6,300 bases of DNA, taken from Legionellales bacterium UBA4759 (GTDB taxonomy: Bacteria; Pseudomonadota; Gammaproteobacteria; Legionellales; Legionellaceae). Every line of letters starts with the position of its first letter. Position 1 is the first letter of the stretch. The notes below the pieces were generated by a model. That model saw only the letters and a list, made by a program, of their open reading frames with translations, searched no databases and was not told the DNA's origin. This document shows positions 1 through 6,263 of this stretch, piece after piece. The translations under genes and the position numbers were made by a program. The stretch is taken from positions 1 through 6,300 of the forward strand of contig DHHZ01000051.1 of assembly GCA_002403515.1 (NCBI GenBank), in the 5' to 3' direction.

Positions 1-33
1 ACTTCACTTGTGAATTGGCGAACTGTAAAAAAT

Positions 34-62
34 TTGACATAACTGATATCCATGACTATAAA
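34..62 (+). promoter_or_regulatory. Strong sigma-70 promoter upstream of the secreted-peptide gene
   Basis: A perfect -35 hexamer TTGACA (34-39) is followed, after a 17-bp spacer, by TATAAA (57-62), one base from the -10 consensus. Transcription would begin near position 69, leaving a leader of about 125 nt before the ATG at 196. No operator-like repeat is evident around it. This is a sequence match only, but spacing and both hexamers are close to ideal. Confidence 0.65.
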
Positions 63-152
63 TAAATATAGAGAGATGGACATCTTGGTGTAAAGGGTTG
101 TTAACGTGTTGTAATATTGGAAGTTCTATAAACTCCATGGGAGCAAGAGGCC

Positions 153-168
153 GGCCAGCCCATTGGCC
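153..168 (+). other. Small GC-rich hairpin in the leader of the secreted-peptide gene
   Basis: GGCCA (153-157) can pair with TGGCC (164-168) around a 6-nt loop. It sits in an unusually GC-rich patch of an otherwise AT-rich leader, 27 nt before the ATG at 196. It has no following T-run, so it is not a classic terminator. It could affect leader stability or translation, but no function can be read from sequence. Confidence 0.3.
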
Positions 169-195
169 ACTTGGTACTACATAAGGATCTTAATC

Positions 196-462
196 ATGAA
201 AAAATTTATTACATTATCTTCTTCGAGCAAGCGTTTTGGTTTTAAAGGAGCCATACTCACAACCGCCTTTCTGGGGGCCACGCTATTTTGGGCCGGGGCC
301 GCTTCGGCTGAAACTCCAACGTGCACTAGGAGCTTATGTAGCTGCAACTGGAGTGGATCTGACTGTTTGTCGGGGAATTCATCTTCCGAATGTTTCGACT
401 ACATAAATTTAAATTGTGGGGAGTACTGCCTCGGACTGACAACGAAAGACCAATGTGAGTAG
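196..462 (+). CDS. Predicted secreted small cysteine-rich protein (88 aa), unknown function
   Basis: I do not recognise a family. The ATG at 196 is preferred over an in-frame TTG at 163 because AAGGA (183-187) lies 8 nt before it, and because MKKF gives a classic signal-peptide start. Residues 1-18 are basic (K2, K3, K12, R13, K17). Residues 19-34 are hydrophobic, and ASA-E at 36-39 fits a signal peptidase I site. The predicted mature chain is about 50 residues with eight cysteines (mature positions 5, 10, 12, 19, 28, 36, 40, 49), an even number consistent with four disulfides formed in the periplasm or outside the cell. A near-consensus promoter (34-62) supports expression. It stands alone, with no partner or immunity gene next to it. 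It could be a small effector, toxin-like peptide or envelope protein; none of these can be chosen from sequence. Confidence 0.65.
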   Translation: MKKFITLSSSSKRFGFKGAILTTAFLGATLFWAGAASAETPTCTRSLCSCNWSGSDCLSGNSSSECFDYINLNCGEYCLGLTTKDQCE

Positions 463-742
463 TAAGGGGGCGTGCTGATACTTCAATGGGCCATGGGTCA
501 TGCTACCCACTCCTAAAAATGTCGGCAGGCCTACGGGAGATGTCCTAGGTACCGAAATGCTAACGTTCGCGGTCGCCATTCTTGATGACGGCGCCCGCTT
601 TTACAAGCCCTCCTTCGTTGACGGCGAACATCAAAACAGAGGGGTTGCCCGAGGTGGATAGGGTTCACCGGTCTTGCAATATAAATTTGCCCAAATAACC
701 AGCTTTTGGTTTTGAAAAAAATTTGCGACAAAACCATTGACC
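463..742. other. GC-rich interval without a recognisable gene
   Basis: This stretch contains no gene I can name. By direct count 521-670 is about 58% G+C (87 of 150), far above the AT-rich DNA on both sides, so it probably has a different origin. Two facing frames that share codon boundaries stay open. The plus frame runs from ATG 500 to TAG 659-661 (53 aa). The minus frame runs from about 664 to its stop at 560-562 (about 34 codons), with protein-like composition and ending in NGDRER. The minus frame could be the 3' end of a lost gene. Neither has a convincing ribosome binding site. Base composition drops again from about 675 towards the acs remnant. Confidence 0.45.
714..735 (-). mobile_element. 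Possible relic of an IS6-family insertion sequence end
   Basis: Read on the minus strand from 735, the sequence begins GGTTTTGTCGCAAA. It matches the terminal repeat style of IS6-family elements (GGTTCTGTTGCAAA type) at 12 of 14 positions. It lies 7 bases outside the stop codon of the acs remnant, which fits an old insertion or deletion junction. No IS6 transposase and no second end are visible in the window, so at most a scar remains. An alternative reading is a weak hairpin: GGTTTTG (708-714) and CAAAACC (729-735) are exact inverted copies around a 14-nt loop. Confidence 0.3.
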
Positions 743-1147
743 TTAAGATTTATTAAAATAAGATATGATTTCTTCGATGACTTGAGGTTCCGCCAAAGTA
801 CTCAGATCACCTAAATCATCAAATTTACCAATAGCAATTTTTTTTAAAAGTCTTCTCATGATTTTTCCAGAACGCGTTTTTGGCAAACGTTTCACCAATT
901 GAATCTTATCTGGTACGGCTAAACCACCAATTGTTTTTTTGATATGTTGTAAAAGCGCTGACTTTAAATTTTCTGGCTCAGGGTGCTCGTGAAAAGTCAC
1001 AATAAAAGCCATGATTACCTCACCTTTGATAGGGTGAGGTAGACCAATGACGGCAGCTTCAGCAATCTCAGGATGTGTCAAAAATGCATTTTCAAGCTCG
1101 CCACTACCGATGCGGTGTCCCGAGATATTGGCTATTGATGCAATCAT
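743..1147 (-). pseudogene. acs: Acetyl-CoA synthetase, C-terminal remnant (5' truncated)
   Basis: Intact Acs (about 650 aa, cytosolic) activates acetate with ATP and CoA to acetyl-CoA. Only the last ~130 residues remain here: the mobile C-terminal domain of the AMP-forming acyl-CoA synthetase superfamily. Visible marks are ISGHRIGSGELE near the start (family VSGHRxGTAELE), AVIGLPHPIKGE, and LPKTRSGKIMRRLLKK, which holds the conserved lysine that is reversibly acetylated in Acs. The tail DLGDLSTLAEPQVIEEI is typical of Acs rather than PrpE. The natural stop (TAA, 743-745) is kept. Family similarity fades above about position 1130, so the whole adenylate-forming N-domain is missing and the product cannot be active alone. 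The ATG near 1147 is accidental and has no convincing ribosome binding site. The break abuts an unrelated outer-membrane-protein fragment, which points to a deletion or rearrangement. Confidence 0.85.
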
Positions 1148-1148
1148 A

Positions 1149-1394
1149 ATGGGGATCTATTTGAAAAAAAATCTTGGTATTGAGGTAGGCATGAACGTTT
1201 TGACTAATGGCGTTTACATGACTCATACCGCCAGAATGACTAACCTTCATTCCGCCCTAAAAGCTTTACTTCCAATAAATGACATGAGTTTTCTTTATGC
1301 TAAGCTAGGCGTTGGTACAAGCCTAGGTCAAGGAATGTATGATGAAGAAAAGAAAACCATCAATTTTATGACAACAAATGTAGGACCATATTAG
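1149..1394 (+). pseudogene. Outer-membrane beta-barrel (OmpA-like) protein fragment
   Basis: About 81 residues from 1149 to the TAG at 1392-1394 look like part of a small OmpA-like/OprF-type eight-strand barrel. The run has alternating polar and hydrophobic strands. It contains the hallmark pattern of a strand (NLGIEVGMNV), then LHSALKALLPIND, then FLYAKLGVGTS, which resembles the family pattern of alkGilPl-drfslfaKlGva. The chain stops after TTNVGPY, where the family would continue with a final glycine-rich strand. There is no signal peptide, no start region and no usable ribosome binding site, so both ends are missing. A one-base shift after GPY opens GLELKTEGFPAI up to a stop at 1430-1432 inside the inverted repeat. 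The fragment may therefore be frameshifted and reach the transposon edge. Identification is by pattern, with no alignment; it is moderately sure. Confidence 0.5.
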
Positions 1395-1418
1395 GCCTGG
1401 AACTAAAGACCGAAGGTT

Positions 1419-1433
1419 TTCCCGCCATCTGAA
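1419..1433 (+). repeat. Left 15-bp inverted repeat of the transposon
   Basis: TTCCCGCCATCTGAA is the exact reverse complement of 6264-6278. Three of the next five inner bases also match, giving 18 of 20. Outside the repeat the two flanks do not match. It begins about 25 bp after the in-frame stop of the outer-membrane-protein fragment and sits upstream of the first gene of the element, as a terminal repeat should. Confidence 0.7.
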
Positions 1434-1439
1434 ACAAAG

Positions 1440-1446
1440 TGCCGAT
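1440..1446 (+). other. Extra TGCCGAT motif, possible accessory recombinase-binding half-site
   Basis: TGCCGAT here repeats the right arm of the dif-like site (TGCCGAT at 1523-1529), 83 bp away in direct orientation. In TnpI-type resolution regions such as that of Tn4430, accessory copies of the core motif lie beside the core site, which would fit. A seven-base match alone is weak evidence. Confidence 0.3.
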
Positions 1447-1500
1447 TCAAAAAAACGTTTCCATAGTTCAATGATTTCTGATAGGATTACTTAGAAATTT

Positions 1501-1528
1501 TCGGCATATTTGACATTTAAAATGCCGA
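1501..1528 (+). promoter_or_regulatory. Candidate tyrosine-recombinase core (resolution) site, dif-like 11-6-11
   Basis: Left arm TCGGCATATTT (1501-1511) and the reverse complement of the right arm (1518-1528, TCGGCATTTTA) agree at 9 of 11 positions. The outer seven bases are identical and the arms surround a 6-bp centre, GACATT. This is the geometry of XerCD dif-type and TnpI-type core sites, where the recombinase monomers bind the arms and cut at the edges of the centre. It lies in the non-coding gap between the left inverted repeat and the first gene, where Tn3-family resolution sites often lie. Binding by the recombinase encoded at 5554-6258 is inferred. Confidence 0.5.
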
Positions 1529-1541
1529 TACACACCATTAT
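1510..1541 (+). promoter_or_regulatory. Possible promoter for the nuclease-transposase-recombinase operon
   Basis: A consensus -35 TTGACA (1510-1515) lies inside the dif-like site. The best -10 candidate is CATTAT (1536-1541), 4 of 6 matches, at a long 20-bp spacing. That choice would start the transcript only about 8 nt before the ATG and exclude the Shine-Dalgarno AGGAA, so it is doubtful. If real, recombinase bound at the core site would block it, as described for TnpI-controlled promoters. No other strong promoter was seen in 1434-1555. Confidence 0.25.
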
Positions 1542-1555
1542 AGGAACTTTTAGAA

Positions 1556-2629
1556 ATGGATAACAATAAAAAAATCAAACCCGATGATTCAACAGATATC
1601 TCATTGTTATCTTCCGCATTGCATCAAGAAATTCGAAAATTAATTTATCAAGCTCGTGATCATGTAGCAAGAGAATATAATTCCACACAGGTTTTACTTA
1701 ATTGGATGATTGGGAAACGTATTGATGAGGAGTTTTTTGACTCTAAACGAGCTAATTATGGTGATAAAATACTTGAAAATATAGCAAACCAACTTTCACT
1801 AGAGTACGGACGTGGTTATGGGAAAATTAACCTATCTCGAATGCTGAAATTTTCACGCTTATTTCCAAATCGTGAAATTGTTTCAACACTGTCGAAACAA
1901 TTGTCTTGGTCTCACTTCGTAATGATTTGTGGTATTGATGAAACATTAAAACGTGATTTTTATACCGAGATGTGCCGAATTCAGCGCTGGAGTGTACGAG
2001 ACTTTAAACGTCAAATTGATAGTATGTTATATGAGCGAACAGCCATTAGTAAAGAACCCGAATCAGTTATTCAAAGTAGTATTGCGGCGCTCAAAGATAA
2101 TGATAGCATGTCGAGTAACCTTGTTTTCAAGGACCCTTATTTTATAAGTTTTATTGGAAGTAATAATTATCAGTCCGAAAGAGATTTAGAAGATTTGATT
2201 TTAGACAATATTGTTGAGTTTTTACAGGAACTTGGGGATGATTTCTGTTTTGTTTGCCGACAGAAGAGGATGAGTACAGGTAAAAAAGATCGTTATCTTG
2301 ATTTATTATTTTTCAATCGACGACTTAGACGACTAATTGCTTTAGATTTAAAAATGAATAATTTTGATCCCGCCTACAAAGGACAAATGGAATGGTATCT
2401 TAACTGGCTTGATAAAAATGCTCGATTACCCTACGAAGAAAAACCATTAGGTATTATATTGTGTGCCGGTAAAGATCAAGATGATATTGAGTATCTTAAA
2501 ATGGATCAAAGTGGCATTCATGTTGCTCAATATTTAAATGACCTGCCTTCACAAGAAATCCTAGAACAAAAATTTCATAAAGCCATTGAGTCTGCAAGAG
2601 AATCTTATGCACGAACAAATGAATCTTGA
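1556..2629 (+). CDS. YhcG/DUF1016-family PD-(D/E)XK nuclease
   Basis: This 357-aa protein has the full two-part layout of the YhcG family. An N-terminal helical DUF1016_N region (about residues 20-165, with YGDKILENIANQLSLEYGRGY and LSWSHFVMI) is followed by the nuclease domain (about 185-340). Family landmarks are FKDPY (191-195), FLQELGDDFCFVCRQKR, YLDLLFFNRRLRRL, then DLK, then FDPAYKGQMEWYLNWLD and GIILC. Likely catalytic residues are D249, D264, K266 and Q277. Most relatives have E in the E-x-K position, where this one has D264, still compatible with PD-(D/E)XK chemistry. AGGAA (1542-1546), 9 nt upstream, supports the ATG. The length is normal and the frame is intact. The 3' end overlaps tnpA by 23 nt, so the two are probably co-translated. 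The substrate is unknown; relatives are predicted DNA nucleases. A role in transposition, or as a defence passenger, is inference from position. Confidence 0.9.
   Translation: MDNNKKIKPDDSTDISLLSSALHQEIRKLIYQARDHVAREYNSTQVLLNWMIGKRIDEEFFDSKRANYGDKILENIANQLSLEYGRGYGKINLSRMLKFSRLFPNREIVSTLSKQLSWSHFVMICGIDETLKRDFYTEMCRIQRWSVRDFKRQIDSMLYERTAISKEPESVIQSSIAALKDNDSMSSNLVFKDPYFISFIGSNNYQSERDLEDLILDNIVEFLQELGDDFCFVCRQKRMSTGKKDRYLDLLFFNRRLRRLIALDLKMNNFDPAYKGQMEWYLNWLDKNARLPYEEKPLGIILCAGKDQDDIEYLKMDQSGIHVAQYLNDLPSQEILEQKFHKAIESARESYARTNES
2596..2609 (+). promoter_or_regulatory. Ribosome binding site and start choice for tnpA inside the nuclease gene
   Basis: AAGAG (2596-2600) lies 6 nt before ATG 2607, making that the best start for the transposase. 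An ATG at 2619 and a TTG at 2586 are in frame but have no better site. All lie inside the last codons of the nuclease gene, which stops at 2627-2629. This suggests translational coupling of the two proteins. Confidence 0.5.
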
Positions 2630-5552
2630 CGCGAAAGCAGTAAATAAATCCAAGTGGCATATAACTGATGAGCAATTCGAATTAATTAATGTCATTAATC
2701 TAAATAGTAGATTATATTTTTCATTGCAGCTCAAATTTTATGAACATTATCATACATTTTTTGAATCATTTGCTGATATACCTAAAAATGCTATTAAATT
2801 AATTTGCAAACAATTAAAGTTACCATTTAAATTATCAAAACAATCTGTATCGACAAGAACAGTTGAGCGCTACCGAGCAAAAATTAGGGATTATTTTCAA
2901 TCTAGGAAGCTTCATCATGAAGATGAAGTCCATATTAAAAATTGGTTATTTAATACAGTTTTTCCTCAAGAGTCCTTAAATCTAGAGCAATTAAAAGAAA
3001 GGATAAGCGAATTTTTAACCCAACAAAGAATTGAATCCCCAAGTGAGTATGGGTTGGAACAATTAATTAAAAGTTCTCAATATCAATATGAAGAGAAACT
3101 GTTCGAAAAAATTTTTTTAAACCTCAATAAGGAAACTAAAGGACTTCTCGATGAATTACTTTTAATAGAGCAAAACAACATGTCGAGATTATCTTTTTTT
3201 AAACGATGGCCAGGTGGTCTTTCCTTAGAAACGATTCTTGGAGAAGCAAATAAATTAAGATTTTTAAAATCCCTTATCTTCCCTGACTGCTTACAAAATA
3301 TTCCTAACAAATCATTGCAACGTTATTATCGAAATATTTGTACAAAATATCCAAGTGCGATTAAAGCCATGCCTGAAACACATCGATATGCACTACTTGC
3401 TATATTTTCCCTTATTAAAAAAAGACAAGTTACTGATAATCTAGTTGATCTTTTAATTCGATTAACAAAAAAAATTATAACTTCAGGTGAAAACAAACTT
3501 AGAAAAGAATTATCAAAAGTCATTGAAATTAAAAAAAGCTGTAATCAAAAAGTAATACTGAATACATTAATAAATGCCATTCTTGAGCATGAAAATGATG
3601 TTATCAAAAGTGCAATATATCCAATTATTTCAAAAGAAACTTTAGAAACAATACGTGCTAAAGACCCTGAAAAACAAATCACCTATAATGGTTTAGTTCA
3701 TGATCGAGCAAGAAACTCTTATATTCATCATTATCGAAGAATGTTGTCGCCAGTGCTTGAATTACTTGAGTTTGAAACCAGAAATATACACTATCAACCA
3801 ATTATTGACGCATTGGCTGTTATTAAATCTCAATTAGACAGCGGTACAACATATTATCCAATACATTTGAACGTACCAATTGATGGTGCAGTAAAAAAAT
3901 CACACCAATCATTTGTTCTTGATTATTCTGAGGGTGATGAACGTATTAATCGAATTAATTATGAAATTTGTGTATTAAGGAATTTGCGCGATAAGTTACG
4001 AGTTAAAGAAATATGGGTTCAAAATGCTTTTCAATATAGAAATCCAGAGGATGATTTACCTCAAGATTTTAATGAGAAAAGAGAATATTACTATAGTTTA
4101 TTAAATAAAACCAAAACACCAAAATTATTTACGCGTACAATCAAACAACAACTACAAAAACAATTGCAGCATTTAAATTTAGGATTACCCAAAAATAATA
4201 GTGTTCAAATTCTAAAAAAAGGTTATATAAAACTTTCAAAACTAGATGAACAAATGCCGCCTTTACAACTTGAAACCATTAAACAAGAGGTTTTTAAGAG
4301 ATGGCCTAATACTAGTTTATTAGATGTACTCAAAGAAACAGATTTGTTTGTAAATTTTTTACAAGCTTTTACACCAAGTGGCCCTAAAGAGGGATTAAAT
4401 AAGGAAATATTAAAAAAACGCTTACTACTTATCATTCTTGGCTATGGGACTAATACAGGATTAAAAAATGTGAGTGTTGGAAATGATGGAATTTCATATC
4501 AAGATTTAAAGCATGTAAAACTCAGGTATCTAGATACCGATAATCTACGTGATGCCATTCGTATGGTGGTGAATCAATTATTCAAAATACGCTCTCCAGA
4601 ATTATGGGAATCATGTACCACAGCTGTTGCTTCTGATTCAAAGCACTTTCCGGCATCTGATCAAAACCTGATGAGCCAATGGCATCCTCGTTATCACCAA
4701 AAAGGGGTCATGATTTATTGGCATGTAGATACAAAATCAGTGTGTATTTACTCTCAACTAAAAAGCTGCTCTTCTTCTGAAGTATCATCAATGATAGAAG
4801 GTGTACTTCGTCACTGCACTGAAATGAATGTTCAAAAAAACTATGTTGATACACATGGTGCTAGTGAAGTAGGATTTGCATTTTCTTATATGCTAGATTT
4901 TGATCTTCTTCCTCGATTTAAAAATATACACTCTCAACGCCTTTATATTGTTGATAAAGACGATATGAATAAATATAAACATCTTACGCCAATTATATCA
5001 CGTCCAATTAACTGGGAAATCATTGAAGCCCAATATGATCAAATCATTAAATATACTGTTGCTTTAAAACTTGGAACAGCAAATGCTGAAGCGATTATGA
5101 AAAGATTTACTCGCGGCAATTTACAACACCCTGTTTATAGGGCATTGAGTGAGCTAGGTCGTGCAATTAAAACAATATTTCTGTGTCGATATCTAAATTC
5201 TGAACAGTTGCGTCGAGAAATTCATGAGGGCCTAAATGTTGTAGAGAGATGGAATGGAATCAATGATTTTATTTTTTATGGGAAAACAGGAGCATTACGA
5301 AGCAATAAACCTGAGGAAGCAGAGCTGTCTATGCTCTGTTTGCAATTACTACAACTCAGCATGGTTTATATCAATACATTGATGCTCCAACAAATCATTA
5401 AAGAGTCCAATTGGTTAGATAAGATGACGATTGAGGATAAACGAGCTATAACGCCATTATTGCATGAGCATCTTAATCCCTATGGTGTTTTTCTCTTAAA
5501 TTTAGATACACGTTTAGCAGTAAATCACCCTGATTTTAAAGAGGTTGCTTGA
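2607..5552 (+). CDS. tnpA: Tn3-family transposase (DDE)
   Basis: TnpA binds the terminal repeats and performs replicative transposition through strand transfer, forming cointegrates. The predicted 981 aa match the usual Tn3 TnpA length (about 960-1000). The N-terminus (about 10-160, HITDEQFELINV to TVERYRAKIRDYF) fits the DUF4158 DNA-binding region. The middle carries RNPEDDLPQDFNEKREYYYSLL, a family signature. The catalytic Tn3 DDE domain spans about 562-960. The triad appears complete: D677 (in ASDSKHF), D748 (in YVDTHGASEVGFAF) and E880 (in GLNVVERWNG), with family-like spacing of 71 and 132 residues. The frame is unbroken over nearly 3 kb, so the element could be active. It overlaps the nuclease gene by 23 nt at its start and is followed after one base by the recombinase gene, so all three likely share one transcript. 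Codon use is strongly AT-rich, like both partners. Confidence 0.96.
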   Translation: MHEQMNLDAKAVNKSKWHITDEQFELINVINLNSRLYFSLQLKFYEHYHTFFESFADIPKNAIKLICKQLKLPFKLSKQSVSTRTVERYRAKIRDYFQSRKLHHEDEVHIKNWLFNTVFPQESLNLEQLKERISEFLTQQRIESPSEYGLEQLIKSSQYQYEEKLFEKIFLNLNKETKGLLDELLLIEQNNMSRLSFFKRWPGGLSLETILGEANKLRFLKSLIFPDCLQNIPNKSLQRYYRNICTKYPSAIKAMPETHRYALLAIFSLIKKRQVTDNLVDLLIRLTKKIITSGENKLRKELSKVIEIKKSCNQKVILNTLINAILEHENDVIKSAIYPIISKETLETIRAKDPEKQITYNGLVHDRARNSYIHHYRRMLSPVLELLEFETRNIHYQPIIDALAVIKSQLDSGTTYYPIHLNVPIDGAVKKSHQSFVLDYSEGDERINRINYEICVLRNLRDKLRVKEIWVQNAFQYRNPEDDLPQDFNEKREYYYSLLNKTKTPKLFTRTIKQQLQKQLQHLNLGLPKNNSVQILKKGYIKLSKLDEQMPPLQLETIKQEVFKRWPNTSLLDVLKETDLFVNFLQAFTPSGPKEGLNKEILKKRLLLIILGYGTNTGLKNVSVGNDGISYQDLKHVKLRYLDTDNLRDAIRMVVNQLFKIRSPELWESCTTAVASDSKHFPASDQNLMSQWHPRYHQKGVMIYWHVDTKSVCIYSQLKSCSSSEVSSMIEGVLRHCTEMNVQKNYVDTHGASEVGFAFSYMLDFDLLPRFKNIHSQRLYIVDKDDMNKYKHLTPIISRPINWEIIEAQYDQIIKYTVALKLGTANAEAIMKRFTRGNLQHPVYRALSELGRAIKTIFLCRYLNSEQLRREIHEGLNVVERWNGINDFIFYGKTGALRSNKPEEAELSMLCLQLLQLSMVYINTLMLQQIIKESNWLDKMTIEDKRAITPLLHEHLNPYGVFLLNLDTRLAVNHPDFKEVA

Positions 5553-5553
5553 T

Positions 5554-6258
5554 ATGGATAAACGCACAAGCCCACATAAAAAAGCACTACAAATCATCAA
5601 ATATTTTCGCCATGAGGATCCTGATTACAATTATATTAGAACAGTTTTTAGTCATTTACGCAAAGAATTGGATGTTCCTGTGAAAGCCGCACCAAAAAAA
5701 TTACCGTATGTACCGACAGAAGATGAAATAAAAAAATATTATGAGGCAGTATGGCAAACTAAAAATATGCAGGATATGTTGATTATAAAAACGCTTCTTT
5801 ATACGGGTGTTCGTGTGAGCGAATTGATTCGTATAAAACTAAATGATGTTGATTTCACCAGATGTCAAATTAGAATTGTTGCTGGAAAAGGTCAAAAAGA
5901 CAGACAAGTGCCGTTTCCAAAAAGTTTTCGGGAAACTTTAGCATTGCATGCCGCAAATGCAGGAAAACTCGGGTATACATATCTTTTTGAATCATCTTGG
6001 AAAAAACCATATTCCGATCGCGGTATAAGAAGAATGTTAGAAAAGTATAGTGAAATAGCTGGGCTTAACCGAAATATTTCTCCGCATCAATTAAGACATT
6101 TTTTATTCACTTGGTTAAAGAAAAAAGGCATAGATGACGCATTAATCCAACCATACTCAGGTCATGAAAATCGCGCATCACTTGAAGTTTACTCAAAATT
6201 ATCTTTATCAGACGCCCAAGAATCTTATGATGAAAATATAAAAGATTTTCCAATTTAA
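5554..6258 (+). CDS. Compact tyrosine recombinase/integrase, probable cointegrate resolvase
   Basis: This 234-aa site-specific recombinase has all expected catalytic residues: R87 (TGVRVSEL), K112 (GKGQKDR), H178 and R181 (HQLRH), H204 (SGHENR) and the nucleophile Y213 (LEVYSKLS). The H-to-Y gap of nine matches XerC/XerD. It breaks and rejoins DNA through a 3'-phosphotyrosine link without cofactors. Only about 50 residues precede the catalytic domain, against about 110 in XerC/XerD, so the core-binding domain is much reduced. The start has not been cut off: ATG 5554 follows the tnpA stop by one base, and AGAGG (5539-5543) is 10 nt upstream, inside tnpA. Its place beside a Tn3 transposase, with no serine resolvase present, argues that it resolves cointegrates, like TnpI of Tn4430, probably at 1501-1528. 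It could instead be a captured integron- or plasmid-type integrase. Family call is firm; role is inferred. Confidence 0.92.
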   Translation: MDKRTSPHKKALQIIKYFRHEDPDYNYIRTVFSHLRKELDVPVKAAPKKLPYVPTEDEIKKYYEAVWQTKNMQDMLIIKTLLYTGVRVSELIRIKLNDVDFTRCQIRIVAGKGQKDRQVPFPKSFRETLALHAANAGKLGYTYLFESSWKKPYSDRGIRRMLEKYSEIAGLNRNISPHQLRHFLFTWLKKKGIDDALIQPYSGHENRASLEVYSKLSLSDAQESYDENIKDFPI

Positions 6259-6263
6259 TTGGG

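Noticed and set aside
531..737. Minus-strand open frame of 68 codons
   Set aside because: Its translation is rich in arginine and looks like an out-of-frame reading of GC-rich DNA; another minus-strand frame in the same place looks more protein-like.
1047..1148. Upstream part of the plus-strand frame that leads into the barrel-protein fragment
   Set aside because: It is antisense to the clearly recognisable acs remnant and has no resemblance to an outer-membrane protein or signal peptide.
1412..1418. Possible target-site duplication with 6279-6285
   Set aside because: Both flanks contain a short GG...GTT-like string, but no five-base stretch adjoining the two repeats is identical.
1973..1979. 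TGCCGAA resembling the recombinase-arm motif inside the nuclease gene
   Set aside because: A six-base match within coding sequence, without a partner arm; expected by chance.
1953..2147. Plus-strand frame inside the nuclease gene
   Set aside because: Shadow of the well-supported YhcG/DUF1016 frame.
3083..3523. Two minus-strand frames inside tnpA
   Set aside because: Serine/phenylalanine-rich shadows of AT-rich transposase codons, with no family features.
4223..4435. Minus-strand frame inside tnpA
   Set aside because: Lies across the start of the conserved Tn3 catalytic region and has no independent support.
6250..6262. CCAAT/ATTGG hairpin over the recombinase stop codon as a terminator
   Set aside because: A 5-bp AT-rich stem with a 3-nt loop and no following T-run is too weak to call a rho-independent terminator.
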